Part shown: positions 34,477 to 42,103 of the stretch, piece by piece | Layout of the letters: each line of letters begins with the position of its first letter | Numbering within the stretch: the stretch's first letter is position 1 | Assembly: GCA_900319245.1 (NCBI GenBank) | Contig: ONNQ01000018.1 | Coordinates: 1-60,674 of the forward strand | Length of the DNA stretch: 60,674 nt | Direction: 5' to 3' | Source: an uncultured Lachnospiraceae bacterium | Lineage (GTDB): Bacteria > Bacillota > Clostridia > Lachnospirales > Lachnospiraceae | Made by a program: the position numbers and the translations under genes | Notes under the pieces: generated by a model | The model's database searches: none | Seen by the model: only the letters and a program-made list of their open reading frames with translations | What the model was told of the DNA's origin: nothing

Positions 34477-34796
34477 TTGACAGTCCTCCTTTCCTTTGCA
34501 TTTCATCCTTGGTCTGACAGCTTATAAAGGCGCATACAGCGCACGTTCCGCCGTCAAAATAGCAATGATATATCAGCTATTATTATACCATGGAAGGGTC
34601 TATCAAATGTGCGGCATTGCTCCATTTATGCATAATCTCATCTACGTAAGGTGAAAGACGCAGATGTTCAGTCGCCTTCTGTTTATTACAGACTTATTAC
34701 GTAACTATTGCAATATTTTGCATTATGGACTAAAATGTCATTATACTATTTCACTAGTTACCAAAATACGGAAAGAACAGGATCAGGAGGACTCTT
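34477..34796. other. Divergent promoter region
   Basis: No gene is seen in these 320 AT-rich bases. For the rightward DUF3048 gene, TTGCAT followed after 18 bases by TATACT (near 34720-34750) is a possible promoter. The leftward flavoenzyme ribosome binding site is at the left end. Confidence 0.4.
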
Positions 34797-36110
34797 ATGC
34801 GTACAAGAAGTCTTTGTGTTCTGACAGCCGCACTGGTACTCTCCACAGCAATTACAGCTTGTGGCGGTTCCTCTTCCGGCGCACAGACACAGCAAGCAAC
34901 AAGCGAAACCATATCAGCCACTACACAGGCTGCTGCAACAGACACTACCGTAATTGAAACTGCTGCGGAAGCGATCTCCAAACCGGCCCCGATGCCGGAA
35001 CCGGAGCCCGAGCCCGAACCGGAGCCTCCGCGCAGCCCTCTCACTGGCAAAGTCATGGATGAGGAGCTTCTCAAACAGCGTCCTCTTGCTGTTATGTACC
35101 CGATCAACCAGCAGGCACAGCCTCAGTACGGTCTGGACAGAGTCGACGTCTTCTATGAGATCATGGAAGAAGGTGACATGAGCCGTCAGATGGGTATCAT
35201 GCAGGATTGGCAGGGACTTGACAGGATCGGCAATATCCGCAGTATCCGCTCCTATTTTGTCTACGAGGCACTTGAGTGGGATCCCATCATCCTTCACTTC
35301 GGCGGTCCCGTTGACTACACCGGCGAAATCCTCACACGCGAAGATGTCGACAATATTAACGGCGTCGGCGGCGTCATGGGTTCCGATTACGGCGCATATT
35401 ATCGCATTCCCCGCGACGGCATCGCGATCGAGCACACCGCATATACCGATTCTGAGAACGTCAACGACGCGATCGATGAGGCGGGATTTGAGAGAGAGCA
35501 TCGTGAAGGCTACTATCACGAGAAGCACTTCACCTTTGCCAAGGACGGCGAAATCAACACTCTCGAGCAGTATCCCGATGCTGTAGACGCGCACGACATC
35601 GATATGGCCGGCTCCTACCCTGTCACACGCTCCGCGCTTTATTATAACGAAGATGACCATCTCTATTACAAAACACTGTACGGCAACGATCAGTGCGACG
35701 GTGCAACCGGCGAGCAGATGGCCTTCACCAATATCTTCATCCAGCGCTGCGCATGGACACACGTCACTGAGGACAGCGCATACCTCTGGTTCCGCATTGA
35801 GGAGCCCAGAGAAGGCATCGACGATGGTTTCTACATCACAAACGGCAAGATGATCCACGTCACCTGGGAGAAGAAGGACGACTATGAGCCCACCGTTTAC
35901 TACGATGACAACGGCGAGGAAGTCACGGTCAACCAAGGCCGCACAATGGTCTTCATCATCCGCGACGACACAGACGATTTCTCGATCAACGGAATCGACT
36001 ACTATCCCGATGACCACCACACCATCAAAGAAGCACCGGAGGATTCCTCTACCACTGCTACCGAAGCAGAGGCAACGCCTGTAGAAGAGCCCGAGGATGA
36101 GGAGTGGTAA
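34797..36110 (+). CDS. DUF3048 domain lipoprotein (YerB-like)
   Basis: 437 residues, with AGGAGG before the ATG. The signal peptide ends in the lipobox TAC (Cys at about 22), followed by a Ser/Thr/Gln linker and a Pro-Glu stretch (PEPEPEPEPEPP). The DUF3048 body shows LTGKVMDEELLKQRPLAVM (family: PLTG...RPLAVMIDN), GLDRVDVFYEIMEEG, RIGNIRSIRSYFVY and GWTHVTE-like RCAWTHVTE, plus YYDDNGEEVTVNQGRTMVFI. The protein is anchored outside the membrane. Its function is unknown; relatives include B. subtilis YerB. Confidence 0.92.
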   Translation: MRTRSLCVLTAALVLSTAITACGGSSSGAQTQQATSETISATTQAAATDTTVIETAAEAISKPAPMPEPEPEPEPEPPRSPLTGKVMDEELLKQRPLAVMYPINQQAQPQYGLDRVDVFYEIMEEGDMSRQMGIMQDWQGLDRIGNIRSIRSYFVYEALEWDPIILHFGGPVDYTGEILTREDVDNINGVGGVMGSDYGAYYRIPRDGIAIEHTAYTDSENVNDAIDEAGFEREHREGYYHEKHFTFAKDGEINTLEQYPDAVDAHDIDMAGSYPVTRSALYYNEDDHLYYKTLYGNDQCDGATGEQMAFTNIFIQRCAWTHVTEDSAYLWFRIEEPREGIDDGFYITNGKMIHVTWEKKDDYEPTVYYDDNGEEVTVNQGRTMVFIIRDDTDDFSINGIDYYPDDHHTIKEAPEDSSTTATEAEATPVEEPEDEEW

Positions 36111-36170
36111 GTAAAAAACCCTTCTGCAAAGAGCAGTGCGCGAAACCGCACAGCAAAGACAATTACAAAA

Positions 36171-36197
36171 GCCTCCGAACCATTACGGTCCGGAGGC
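36171..36197. terminator. Hairpin terminator after the DUF3048 gene
   Basis: GCCTCCG-A-ACC pairs with GGT-C-CGGAGGC over ATTAC, flanked by AAAA on the left and CTTGTCTTG on the right. It can serve both converging genes. Confidence 0.75.
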
Positions 36198-36239
36198 CTT
36201 GTCTTGTTTCATAATTCCTGTGGAGTCTTAATCCTAATT

Positions 36240-36914
36240 TCAGCTCTTGGGCACCGACCCGTAGGAGAACTGCAGCTCCTCCGGCACGTGGTGCTTGTCG
36301 CCGATGTACTTCACTGTCGTTTTACCATTCTCGTCGATCTCCACGCAGCTGACACAGACATTGTAGAGCAGGAAACGCTTTGCCTGGTCGGCGGGGATTC
36401 CGGATGCGAAGTTGAGGAAGGTCTGGATTGCGGTTCCATGGGAGGCGATGACGATGTTTTGACCCGGGTGCTCTGCAGCAATTCGGAGGATGGATTTGCT
36501 CACTCGTTCGTAAACCTGGATCATGGTCTCGCCGCCGGGTACTTGCGCGTGGCCCCTGTCCTCGTTCAGAATATACATCCGGTAGAATTCAGGGTATCCC
36601 GCCTTGATCTCCTCTTTGGTCCAGCCGTCGATCACGCCAAAATCGATCTCTGTCACATCGGGCTCGATCAGGACGGGCACTTCGTGGTCCTGGGAAGCCA
36701 GGCAATACAGCAGTGTCTTGCGCGCACGCTGCAGCGGGCTCGTGACGCCCAGATCGATATGAATGTCCCTAAAATAGTTCTCAAGGCATGCGCCTTGCCG
36801 CTCTCCGATCTCGTCTAGCGGATTATCTGCTCTCCCCTGATAGCGCAACGCCTGATTCCATGCAGTTGTGCCGTGTCTGACCAGGTATACGGTTGTCACT
36901 TTATTTTGTCCCAT
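36240..36914 (-). CDS. Histidine phosphatase (phosphoglycerate mutase-like)
   Basis: 224 residues from MGQNKVTTVYL, with GAGG seven bases upstream; the open frame extends 49 codons further without coding character. The catalytic motif YLVRHGTTAWN, YQGRADNPLDEIGERQ, SPLQRARKT and the second histidine in IVIASHGTAIQ are all present. Relatives include 2,3-bisphosphoglycerate-dependent mutases, alpha-ribazole phosphatase and broad phosphatases. No cobalamin genes are adjacent, so a generic phosphatase is the safer call. Confidence 0.9.
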   Translation of the reverse strand: MGQNKVTTVYLVRHGTTAWNQALRYQGRADNPLDEIGERQGACLENYFRDIHIDLGVTSPLQRARKTLLYCLASQDHEVPVLIEPDVTEIDFGVIDGWTKEEIKAGYPEFYRMYILNEDRGHAQVPGGETMIQVYERVSKSILRIAAEHPGQNIVIASHGTAIQTFLNFASGIPADQAKRFLLYNVCVSCVEIDENGKTTVKYIGDKHHVPEELQFSYGSVPKS

Positions 36915-37080
36915 TGAATGTCCTCGTTTGTATGTGTCGTGTTTGACAGTTTTTTGACTTCTATCATTATAAAGAATTATTCTTCCCACTGAAACACTTT
37001 TCTTTCTCTTGCACAATCTTCGCTTTCTGGTCCATAATATGGTTTGCAGTCCATAACGCACTGCAACAGGAGGAATCGCT

Positions 37081-37989
37081 ATGGAATTTGTATCCTATGA
37101 CAATCAGAAAATCTGGTACACCATATGGGAAGCGGAAGCCCCTCGCGCTTGTATCCAGGTTATGACTGGTCTCGCGGAGATGGCGGACTACTATGAGGAG
37201 TTTGCGTCTGTCATGAACAAGGCCGGCTATACGGTCGCTTTGCATGAGTTCCGCGGACACGGAAGGTCCACTTCCGAATATGGCGCCGGAAACCTTTTCC
37301 GTAATTATGCGCTGGATGGCGCCCAGCTCTGTGAGATGATTCGATCGACACATCCAGGGCTTCCTGTGATCCTGTTTGGCCACAGTCTCGGCACGACAGT
37401 CTCACAAATGGCAATCTACGAAAAGATGGCAACGTGGGACGGCGTCATGTACACCGGTCCCTCCCATTCCAACTTTCCTAAAGAGCGCAGGGACAAGCTT
37501 CTTGACGAGGTTGACGCATGCATTCGCAGGGATGGACCTGATGCAGAAAATCTGATGATCTACCGCGAAGTATTCATTCCCTTGAATGCGCCGTTTGCTG
37601 ACGAGAAGAGTTCTTTCTCCTTCATCACGACAGACCAAAAGAAATGGGATTGGATTGCGTCGCTCCCTTATACCAGCCCTGCCTACAGCAACCGCTTTTT
37701 CCACGATTTTATCATTCTGCAGGCAGACTATGCTGTGCGTGAGACGCTGGAGAACACACAGCCTGCGCTCATCGATACGCCCATCCTTTTCATGACAGGC
37801 TCTGAGGATGTGACCGCTGCCAACGGCAAGTATGGCGACATACAGGCGGCGCTCCTTAAAAAGGTTGGATGCAAAGATGTCACGTCCGTCGTCTATCCGG
37901 GCCTTCGCCACAGTCTTCTGCAGGAAGTGGAGGCCGGACGGAAGCAAGTGTTTGACGATATTACGGAGTGGATGAAGAAGAGATTCTGA
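37081..37989 (+). CDS. Alpha/beta hydrolase, lysophospholipase/monoacylglycerol lipase type
   Basis: 302 residues, with AGGAGG before the ATG. The serine hydrolase elbow FGHSLGTTVSQM, the oxyanion and strand region QVMTGLAEMADYYEEFASVM, HEFRGHGRS and the late Asp/His pair (MTGSEDVT, GLRHSLLQE) match the Serine aminopeptidase S33 / monoglyceride lipase group. It has no signal peptide and is likely cytoplasmic. The substrate is not evident. Confidence 0.88.
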   Translation: MEFVSYDNQKIWYTIWEAEAPRACIQVMTGLAEMADYYEEFASVMNKAGYTVALHEFRGHGRSTSEYGAGNLFRNYALDGAQLCEMIRSTHPGLPVILFGHSLGTTVSQMAIYEKMATWDGVMYTGPSHSNFPKERRDKLLDEVDACIRRDGPDAENLMIYREVFIPLNAPFADEKSSFSFITTDQKKWDWIASLPYTSPAYSNRFFHDFIILQADYAVRETLENTQPALIDTPILFMTGSEDVTAANGKYGDIQAALLKKVGCKDVTSVVYPGLRHSLLQEVEAGRKQVFDDITEWMKKRF

Positions 37990-38013
37990 GAATTTGTGGT
38001 ACTATAACCGCAA

Positions 38014-38080
38014 AAAGGCGGCCGCCCAAGGATGTCCCGCTACAGTCAAGTAGCAGACAATCCCTGAGGCGACCGCCTTT
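38014..38080. terminator. Large hairpin between convergent genes
   Basis: AAAGGCGG-C-CGCC pairs with GGCG-A-CCGCCTTT, enclosing an inner GCTAC-AGTCAA-GTAGC hairpin. It lies between the hydrolase gene and the convergent pheT gene. Confidence 0.65.
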
Positions 38081-38131
38081 ATCATTTACAAATCAGCTTC
38101 TGCGTGCTGCATGAGCAAGCCCCGTCACAAA

Positions 38132-40564
38132 TCACGTTCTCAGTGTAATACCAAGCACTGTATCCAGCTTCTTGAGGATCTTGGCGACGAATCTGTCGAG
38201 ATCCTCTGCGGAGAACTCCTCTTCGCCCTGTCTGAAGGTGATGGTGAAGGCCATACTCTTCATGGTGGGCGGGATCGGCATGCCCTCGTAGATGTCGAAC
38301 AGCTTGATGTCTGTCACATACTTGCACGCTGCGCGGATCTGCTCCTCGACCTGTGCGCATGTGATGTTCTTGTCCATGACCAGAGCCAGGTCACGGGAGA
38401 CATCCAGGAACTTGGGCAGGGGCTCGAATGCGGGTGTATTACCGCACAGAGGATACAGTGCCGCCAGATCCAGTTCCATCAGGTACAGGTCTGTGCGCAT
38501 GCTCTCGCTCTCCGCGATATCATAGGCAAGCTTGCCAATGTAGCCGACGGTCTGTCCCTCGCAGATCACGTTAGCGGTCTGGTAGGGATGTGTGAAGCTG
38601 CGTGTGGAAGCTTCATAGCTGAAGTTTACATGCAGTGTATTGGCGACGGTCTCTGCGGCGCCCTTTACGCTGAAGAAGTCTTCATCCTTGCCCCAGAATG
38701 CGACGACCAGGTGATCTCTCTCATCGGGATACTCGGTCAGAGGCAGTGCCTTGGGAACGAATACTTTGGCGATCTCAAAGAGTCTTCCGTCGAGACGGCC
38801 GTTCTTCTGGTTGCGGACCACTGCGTGGATCATGGAAGCGGTCAGGGTTGTACGCATCAGGGACAGCTCTTCGCTGATCGGGTTCATGATGCGGATGGCC
38901 TTGCGCTCCTGTGCGTCCTCGGGATAACGCAGAAGATCCAGGTCGGAAGGTGAGAAGAAGGAATAGTGCATGCACTCGTACGCGCCGATGCCGCACAGCG
39001 CTTCCTTCACGCGCATCTCACGGCGCTGAACAGGATTCCAGCCGCCAGTCGTGACTTCTGCGCTTTTAAGGAATGTGGGAATCAGGTTGTCATAGCCGTA
39101 CATGCGGATGACTTCCTCAGCCACATCCTGATAACCCTCCATATCATCGCGGTATGCGGGAACCTGCAGGGTCAGCATGCGCTTGCCGTCTTTCTCAGAG
39201 ATTTCCGGCTTCATATCCAGGTTGTTCATGATGCGGACAATGTCCTCATCCGGAACGGTGATGCCGAGCACGCCGCTGATGCGGTCGATCTCAACAGACA
39301 TCTCACGAGGCTCCACGCTGTTGCCTGTATTGACGTCAAAGTGTGTGGAGGAAACCTTGCCGCAGCCCAGCTCTTCCACCAGGTGCAGCGCGCGCTTCAT
39401 AGCCATCACGGTAGCGTACTCATCGACGCCCTTCTCATAGCGGGCGCTCGCATCGGTGCGCTTGCCGACGCTTCTAGCGGTGCGGCGGATGTTGTCGCGG
39501 GCGAACTTCGCGGACTCGAACATAACCGCTTCGGTCGTGTCCAGAATCTCGGAATTGAGGCCACCCATAACGCCTGCCAGCGCGATCGGGCGCTCGCCGT
39601 CGCAGATCACAAGGTTGGAGCTTGTCAGTGTCTGCTCCTGCTCGTCCAGCGTGACGATCTTCTCGCCATCCTTGGCGGTGCGCACGTTGATGCCGTTGCC
39701 GCGCAGATATGCGTAGTCAAAAGCATGCATGGGCTGACCCAGTTCTGTCAAAATATAGTTGGTAATATCAACCATATTGGAGATGGCGTTCATGCCAACC
39801 AGCGCGAGGCGGCGGCGCATCCATGCGGGGGAAGGTCCTATTTTGACATCGTAGACGTAGTGGCCGATGTAGCGAGGGCACAGCTCGGGTGCGTCTACCG
39901 TGATATTGAAATTGTCAAGCTTGACATCGGTCTCGGTGTAGTCGAGTGCAGGTGTTCTGAGGGGCTTCTCCAGAACGGCAGCGACCTCACGGGCGATGCC
40001 AAAGATGCTCTGGCAGTCGGGACGGTTCGCGGTGATTGCGATGTCGAAGAGCCAGTCATCCAGGCCGATGATGGGCTTTACGTCTGCGCCGACTTCCGCG
40101 TCATCGGGAAGAACGAGCAGTCCGTTATAGCCTGCGCCGGGGTACATATCCTCGCTGACGCCCAGCTCCATGCCGGAGCAGAGCATTCCGTGGGACTCAT
40201 AGCCGCGGAGCTTGCCCTTTTTGATGGTCATAACGCCCTCGATGGCGGTGCGCTCACGGTTTGTGCCGTATACAGTTGCGCCGACCAGCGCTGTAGGGAA
40301 CTTCTTGCCTGCCTCAACGTTATCGGCGCCGCAGCAGATCTGGAATGTGCCGTGCTCACCGCAGTTGACCGTGCAGACGTGAAGGTGGGTATCCGGAATG
40401 GCTTCGCAAGTTTCCACCAGACCGACAACGACCTTGGAAATGTCCTTGCCGACTTCATTGAGCTCCTCTACTTCAAATCCGCAGGAGAAGAGCTTTTCCT
40501 GCAGCTCCTGAGGGGTGCAGTCGATATCTACATATTCTTTTAACCAACTAAGTGGTGCGATCAT
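38132..40564 (-). CDS. pheT: Phenylalanyl-tRNA synthetase beta subunit
   Basis: 810 residues, the normal size of the bacterial beta chain. The order is: WLKEYVDIDCTP start, tRNA-binding EMAP-like domain (about 40-150), B3/B4 editing region, B5 domain (PREMSVEIDRISGVLG), the catalytic-like core, and the C-terminal anticodon-binding ferredoxin fold ending ITFRQGEEEFSAEDLDRFVAKILKKLDTVLGITLR (two segments of the known FDX-ACB domain). With PheS it forms the alpha2beta2 enzyme that charges tRNA-Phe. It is co-transcribed with pheS (25-base gap), under a T-box. Confidence 0.97.
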   Translation of the reverse strand: MIAPLSWLKEYVDIDCTPQELQEKLFSCGFEVEELNEVGKDISKVVVGLVETCEAIPDTHLHVCTVNCGEHGTFQICCGADNVEAGKKFPTALVGATVYGTNRERTAIEGVMTIKKGKLRGYESHGMLCSGMELGVSEDMYPGAGYNGLLVLPDDAEVGADVKPIIGLDDWLFDIAITANRPDCQSIFGIAREVAAVLEKPLRTPALDYTETDVKLDNFNITVDAPELCPRYIGHYVYDVKIGPSPAWMRRRLALVGMNAISNMVDITNYILTELGQPMHAFDYAYLRGNGINVRTAKDGEKIVTLDEQEQTLTSSNLVICDGERPIALAGVMGGLNSEILDTTEAVMFESAKFARDNIRRTARSVGKRTDASARYEKGVDEYATVMAMKRALHLVEELGCGKVSSTHFDVNTGNSVEPREMSVEIDRISGVLGITVPDEDIVRIMNNLDMKPEISEKDGKRMLTLQVPAYRDDMEGYQDVAEEVIRMYGYDNLIPTFLKSAEVTTGGWNPVQRREMRVKEALCGIGAYECMHYSFFSPSDLDLLRYPEDAQERKAIRIMNPISEELSLMRTTLTASMIHAVVRNQKNGRLDGRLFEIAKVFVPKALPLTEYPDERDHLVVAFWGKDEDFFSVKGAAETVANTLHVNFSYEASTRSFTHPYQTANVICEGQTVGYIGKLAYDIAESESMRTDLYLMELDLAALYPLCGNTPAFEPLPKFLDVSRDLALVMDKNITCAQVEEQIRAACKYVTDIKLFDIYEGMPIPPTMKSMAFTITFRQGEEEFSAEDLDRFVAKILKKLDTVLGITLRT

Positions 40565-40589
40565 ACTCTATTTCCTCCTTTCCCCTGCG

Positions 40590-41615
40590 TCAGGCATCGT
40601 TGATCTGCTCGAGGACGCGAAGGTCGGACTCGAACAGGAGCTTGATGTTGTTGATGCCGTACTTGAGCATGGCGGCGCGCTCGATACCGATACCGAATGC
40701 GAATCCGCTGTACTCGTTGGGGTCAATGCCGCAGTTCTCCAGAACCTTGTTGTTGACAACGCCTGCGCCGAGGATCTCGATCCAGCCGGTGCCCTTGCAA
40801 AGCTTGCATCCCTTGCCGCCGCATGCGAAGCAGCTGCAGTCAACTTCTACGCTGGGCTCTGTGAAGGGGAAGAAGGAGGGGCGAAGTCTTGTGCGGGTGC
40901 CCTCTCCGTAAACCTGCTGCACGAACTCGTCCAGCATGCCCTGCAGGTCGCAGAGTGTGATGCCCTTGTCAACGACAAGGCCTTCCATCTGGCTGAACAT
41001 AGGAGAATGTGTCGCATCATCGTCAGAACGGAATACTTTACCGGGAGACAGGATCTTGATCGGAGGCTTCTTGGCTTCCATGACGTGGATCTGGCCTGCG
41101 GATGTCTGCGTTCTGAGCAGATATTCAGGAGACAGGTAGAAGGTATCCTGCATGTCTCTAGCGGGATGGTCCATGGGAGTGTTCAGAGCCGTGAAGTTGT
41201 AGTAATCGTTCTCGATCTCTGTGCCCTCATAGATCTCAAAGCCCATTCCGGCAAAAATATTGACCATCTGGTTCTTCATCTGTGTGATGGGATGAAGGTT
41301 GCCGCGAGGCTGTATTTTGGCAGGGATCGTGACATCGATCTTCTCTTTCTCATAGCGGTGCTGCAGCTCCGCTTCCCTGGCCTTCTCTTCCATCTTGCTG
41401 AGGTTGTCCAGCACCCAGTCCTTGAGAAGGTTTACGTTCTTACCAAAATCGGCCTTCTCTTCCTTGGGAATGCTGCGCATCTCTTTCATCAGCGCATTGA
41501 CTTCGCCCACCTTGCGATCCAGATACTTCTTGCGAAGCTCATAGATGCTGCGGGAGTCTGTGCGGTCTTTGGCTTCTTCCAGGAACTTGGCCCGGATCTC
41601 TTCAAACCTGTTCAT
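40590..41615 (-). CDS. pheS: Phenylalanyl-tRNA synthetase alpha subunit
   Basis: 341 residues from [11 protein letters not shown], with AAAGGAG upstream. The N-terminal coiled-coil tRNA-binding arm (about 1-90) precedes the class II catalytic core: [12 protein letters not shown] (motif region), [20 protein letters not shown], and [16 protein letters not shown] as motif 3. As in many Clostridia, a cysteine-rich insertion ([19 protein letters not shown]) sits before the last motif and may bind zinc. Expression is controlled by the T-box leader upstream. It is the first gene of the pheST operon. Confidence 0.97.
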   Translation of the reverse strand: MNRFEEIRAKFLEEAKDRTDSRSIYELRKKYLDRKVGEVNALMKEMRSIPKEEKADFGKNVNLLKDWVLDNLSKMEEKAREAELQHRYEKEKIDVTIPAKIQPRGNLHPITQMKNQMVNIFAGMGFEIYEGTEIENDYYNFTALNTPMDHPARDMQDTFYLSPEYLLRTQTSAGQIHVMEAKKPPIKILSPGKVFRSDDDATHSPMFSQMEGLVVDKGITLCDLQGMLDEFVQQVYGEGTRTRLRPSFFPFTEPSVEVDCSCFACGGKGCKLCKGTGWIEILGAGVVNNKVLENCGIDPNEYSGFAFGIGIERAAMLKYGINNIKLLFESDLRVLEQINDA

Positions 41616-41683
41616 GACATCTCCTTTTAATAACATGTTTTATTGTTCGGATTTCATTGCGTGAGGCGCCTTATGCCTTCACG

Positions 41684-42032
41684 AAAAAACGTCCCATATC
41701 CGTCTCCCTTTCGGAATCGGATATGGGACGAGAAAAGACGTATTCCCGCGGTACCACCCACGTTCAGGCGTATCCATCGCCTGCTCTCATTGATGACTGC
41801 TTTTTGCTGCCGCAGCGGCACCCGCTTATCACGCTGGAAGCACCTCTTCACACCGTTTGCTGAAGGCATGCATTCCACGTTTTTCACAGGGGACTCCCAT
41901 GCTGAAATTCACATTGCCGCCGCTCTCCCGTCTTCCAGCCTGTGGACGGGTTCTCTGTAAGAGCACTGCACTGCACGCTACTGACACATGTTCAGCGTCC
42001 GCCTGTCACAGCTTCCCTTATAAACCGTAACA
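41684..42032 (-). promoter_or_regulatory. T-box riboswitch (tRNA-Phe) leader of pheST
   Basis: Reading the minus strand from a start near 42032, the leader ends in the T-box GGGTGGTACCGCGG (41759-41746), whose NGGN part pairs with the uncharged tRNA acceptor end. An intrinsic terminator follows: CGTCCCATATCCG pairing with CGGATATGGGACG (41730-41690), then TTTTTT. A probable specifier codon UUC (41906-41904) lies in GAATTTCAGC, with an A directly after it, as is usual. Uncharged tRNA-Phe would stabilise the antiterminator and allow transcription of pheS and pheT. Confidence 0.92.
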
Positions 42033-42038
42033 ACCGCT

Positions 42039-42067
42039 ATTTTAGGCATTTTTGCAGGCGTTGTCAA
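42039..42067 (-). promoter_or_regulatory. Promoter of the pheST T-box leader
   Basis: On the minus strand a perfect TTGACA (42067-42062) is followed after 17 bases by TAAAAT (42044-42039). It lies just downstream of the beta-galactosidase stop codon. Confidence 0.88.
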
Positions 42068-42103
42068 GTAAAGCAGTCTTCTTATTCGATGCTAATTCGA
42101 TGC

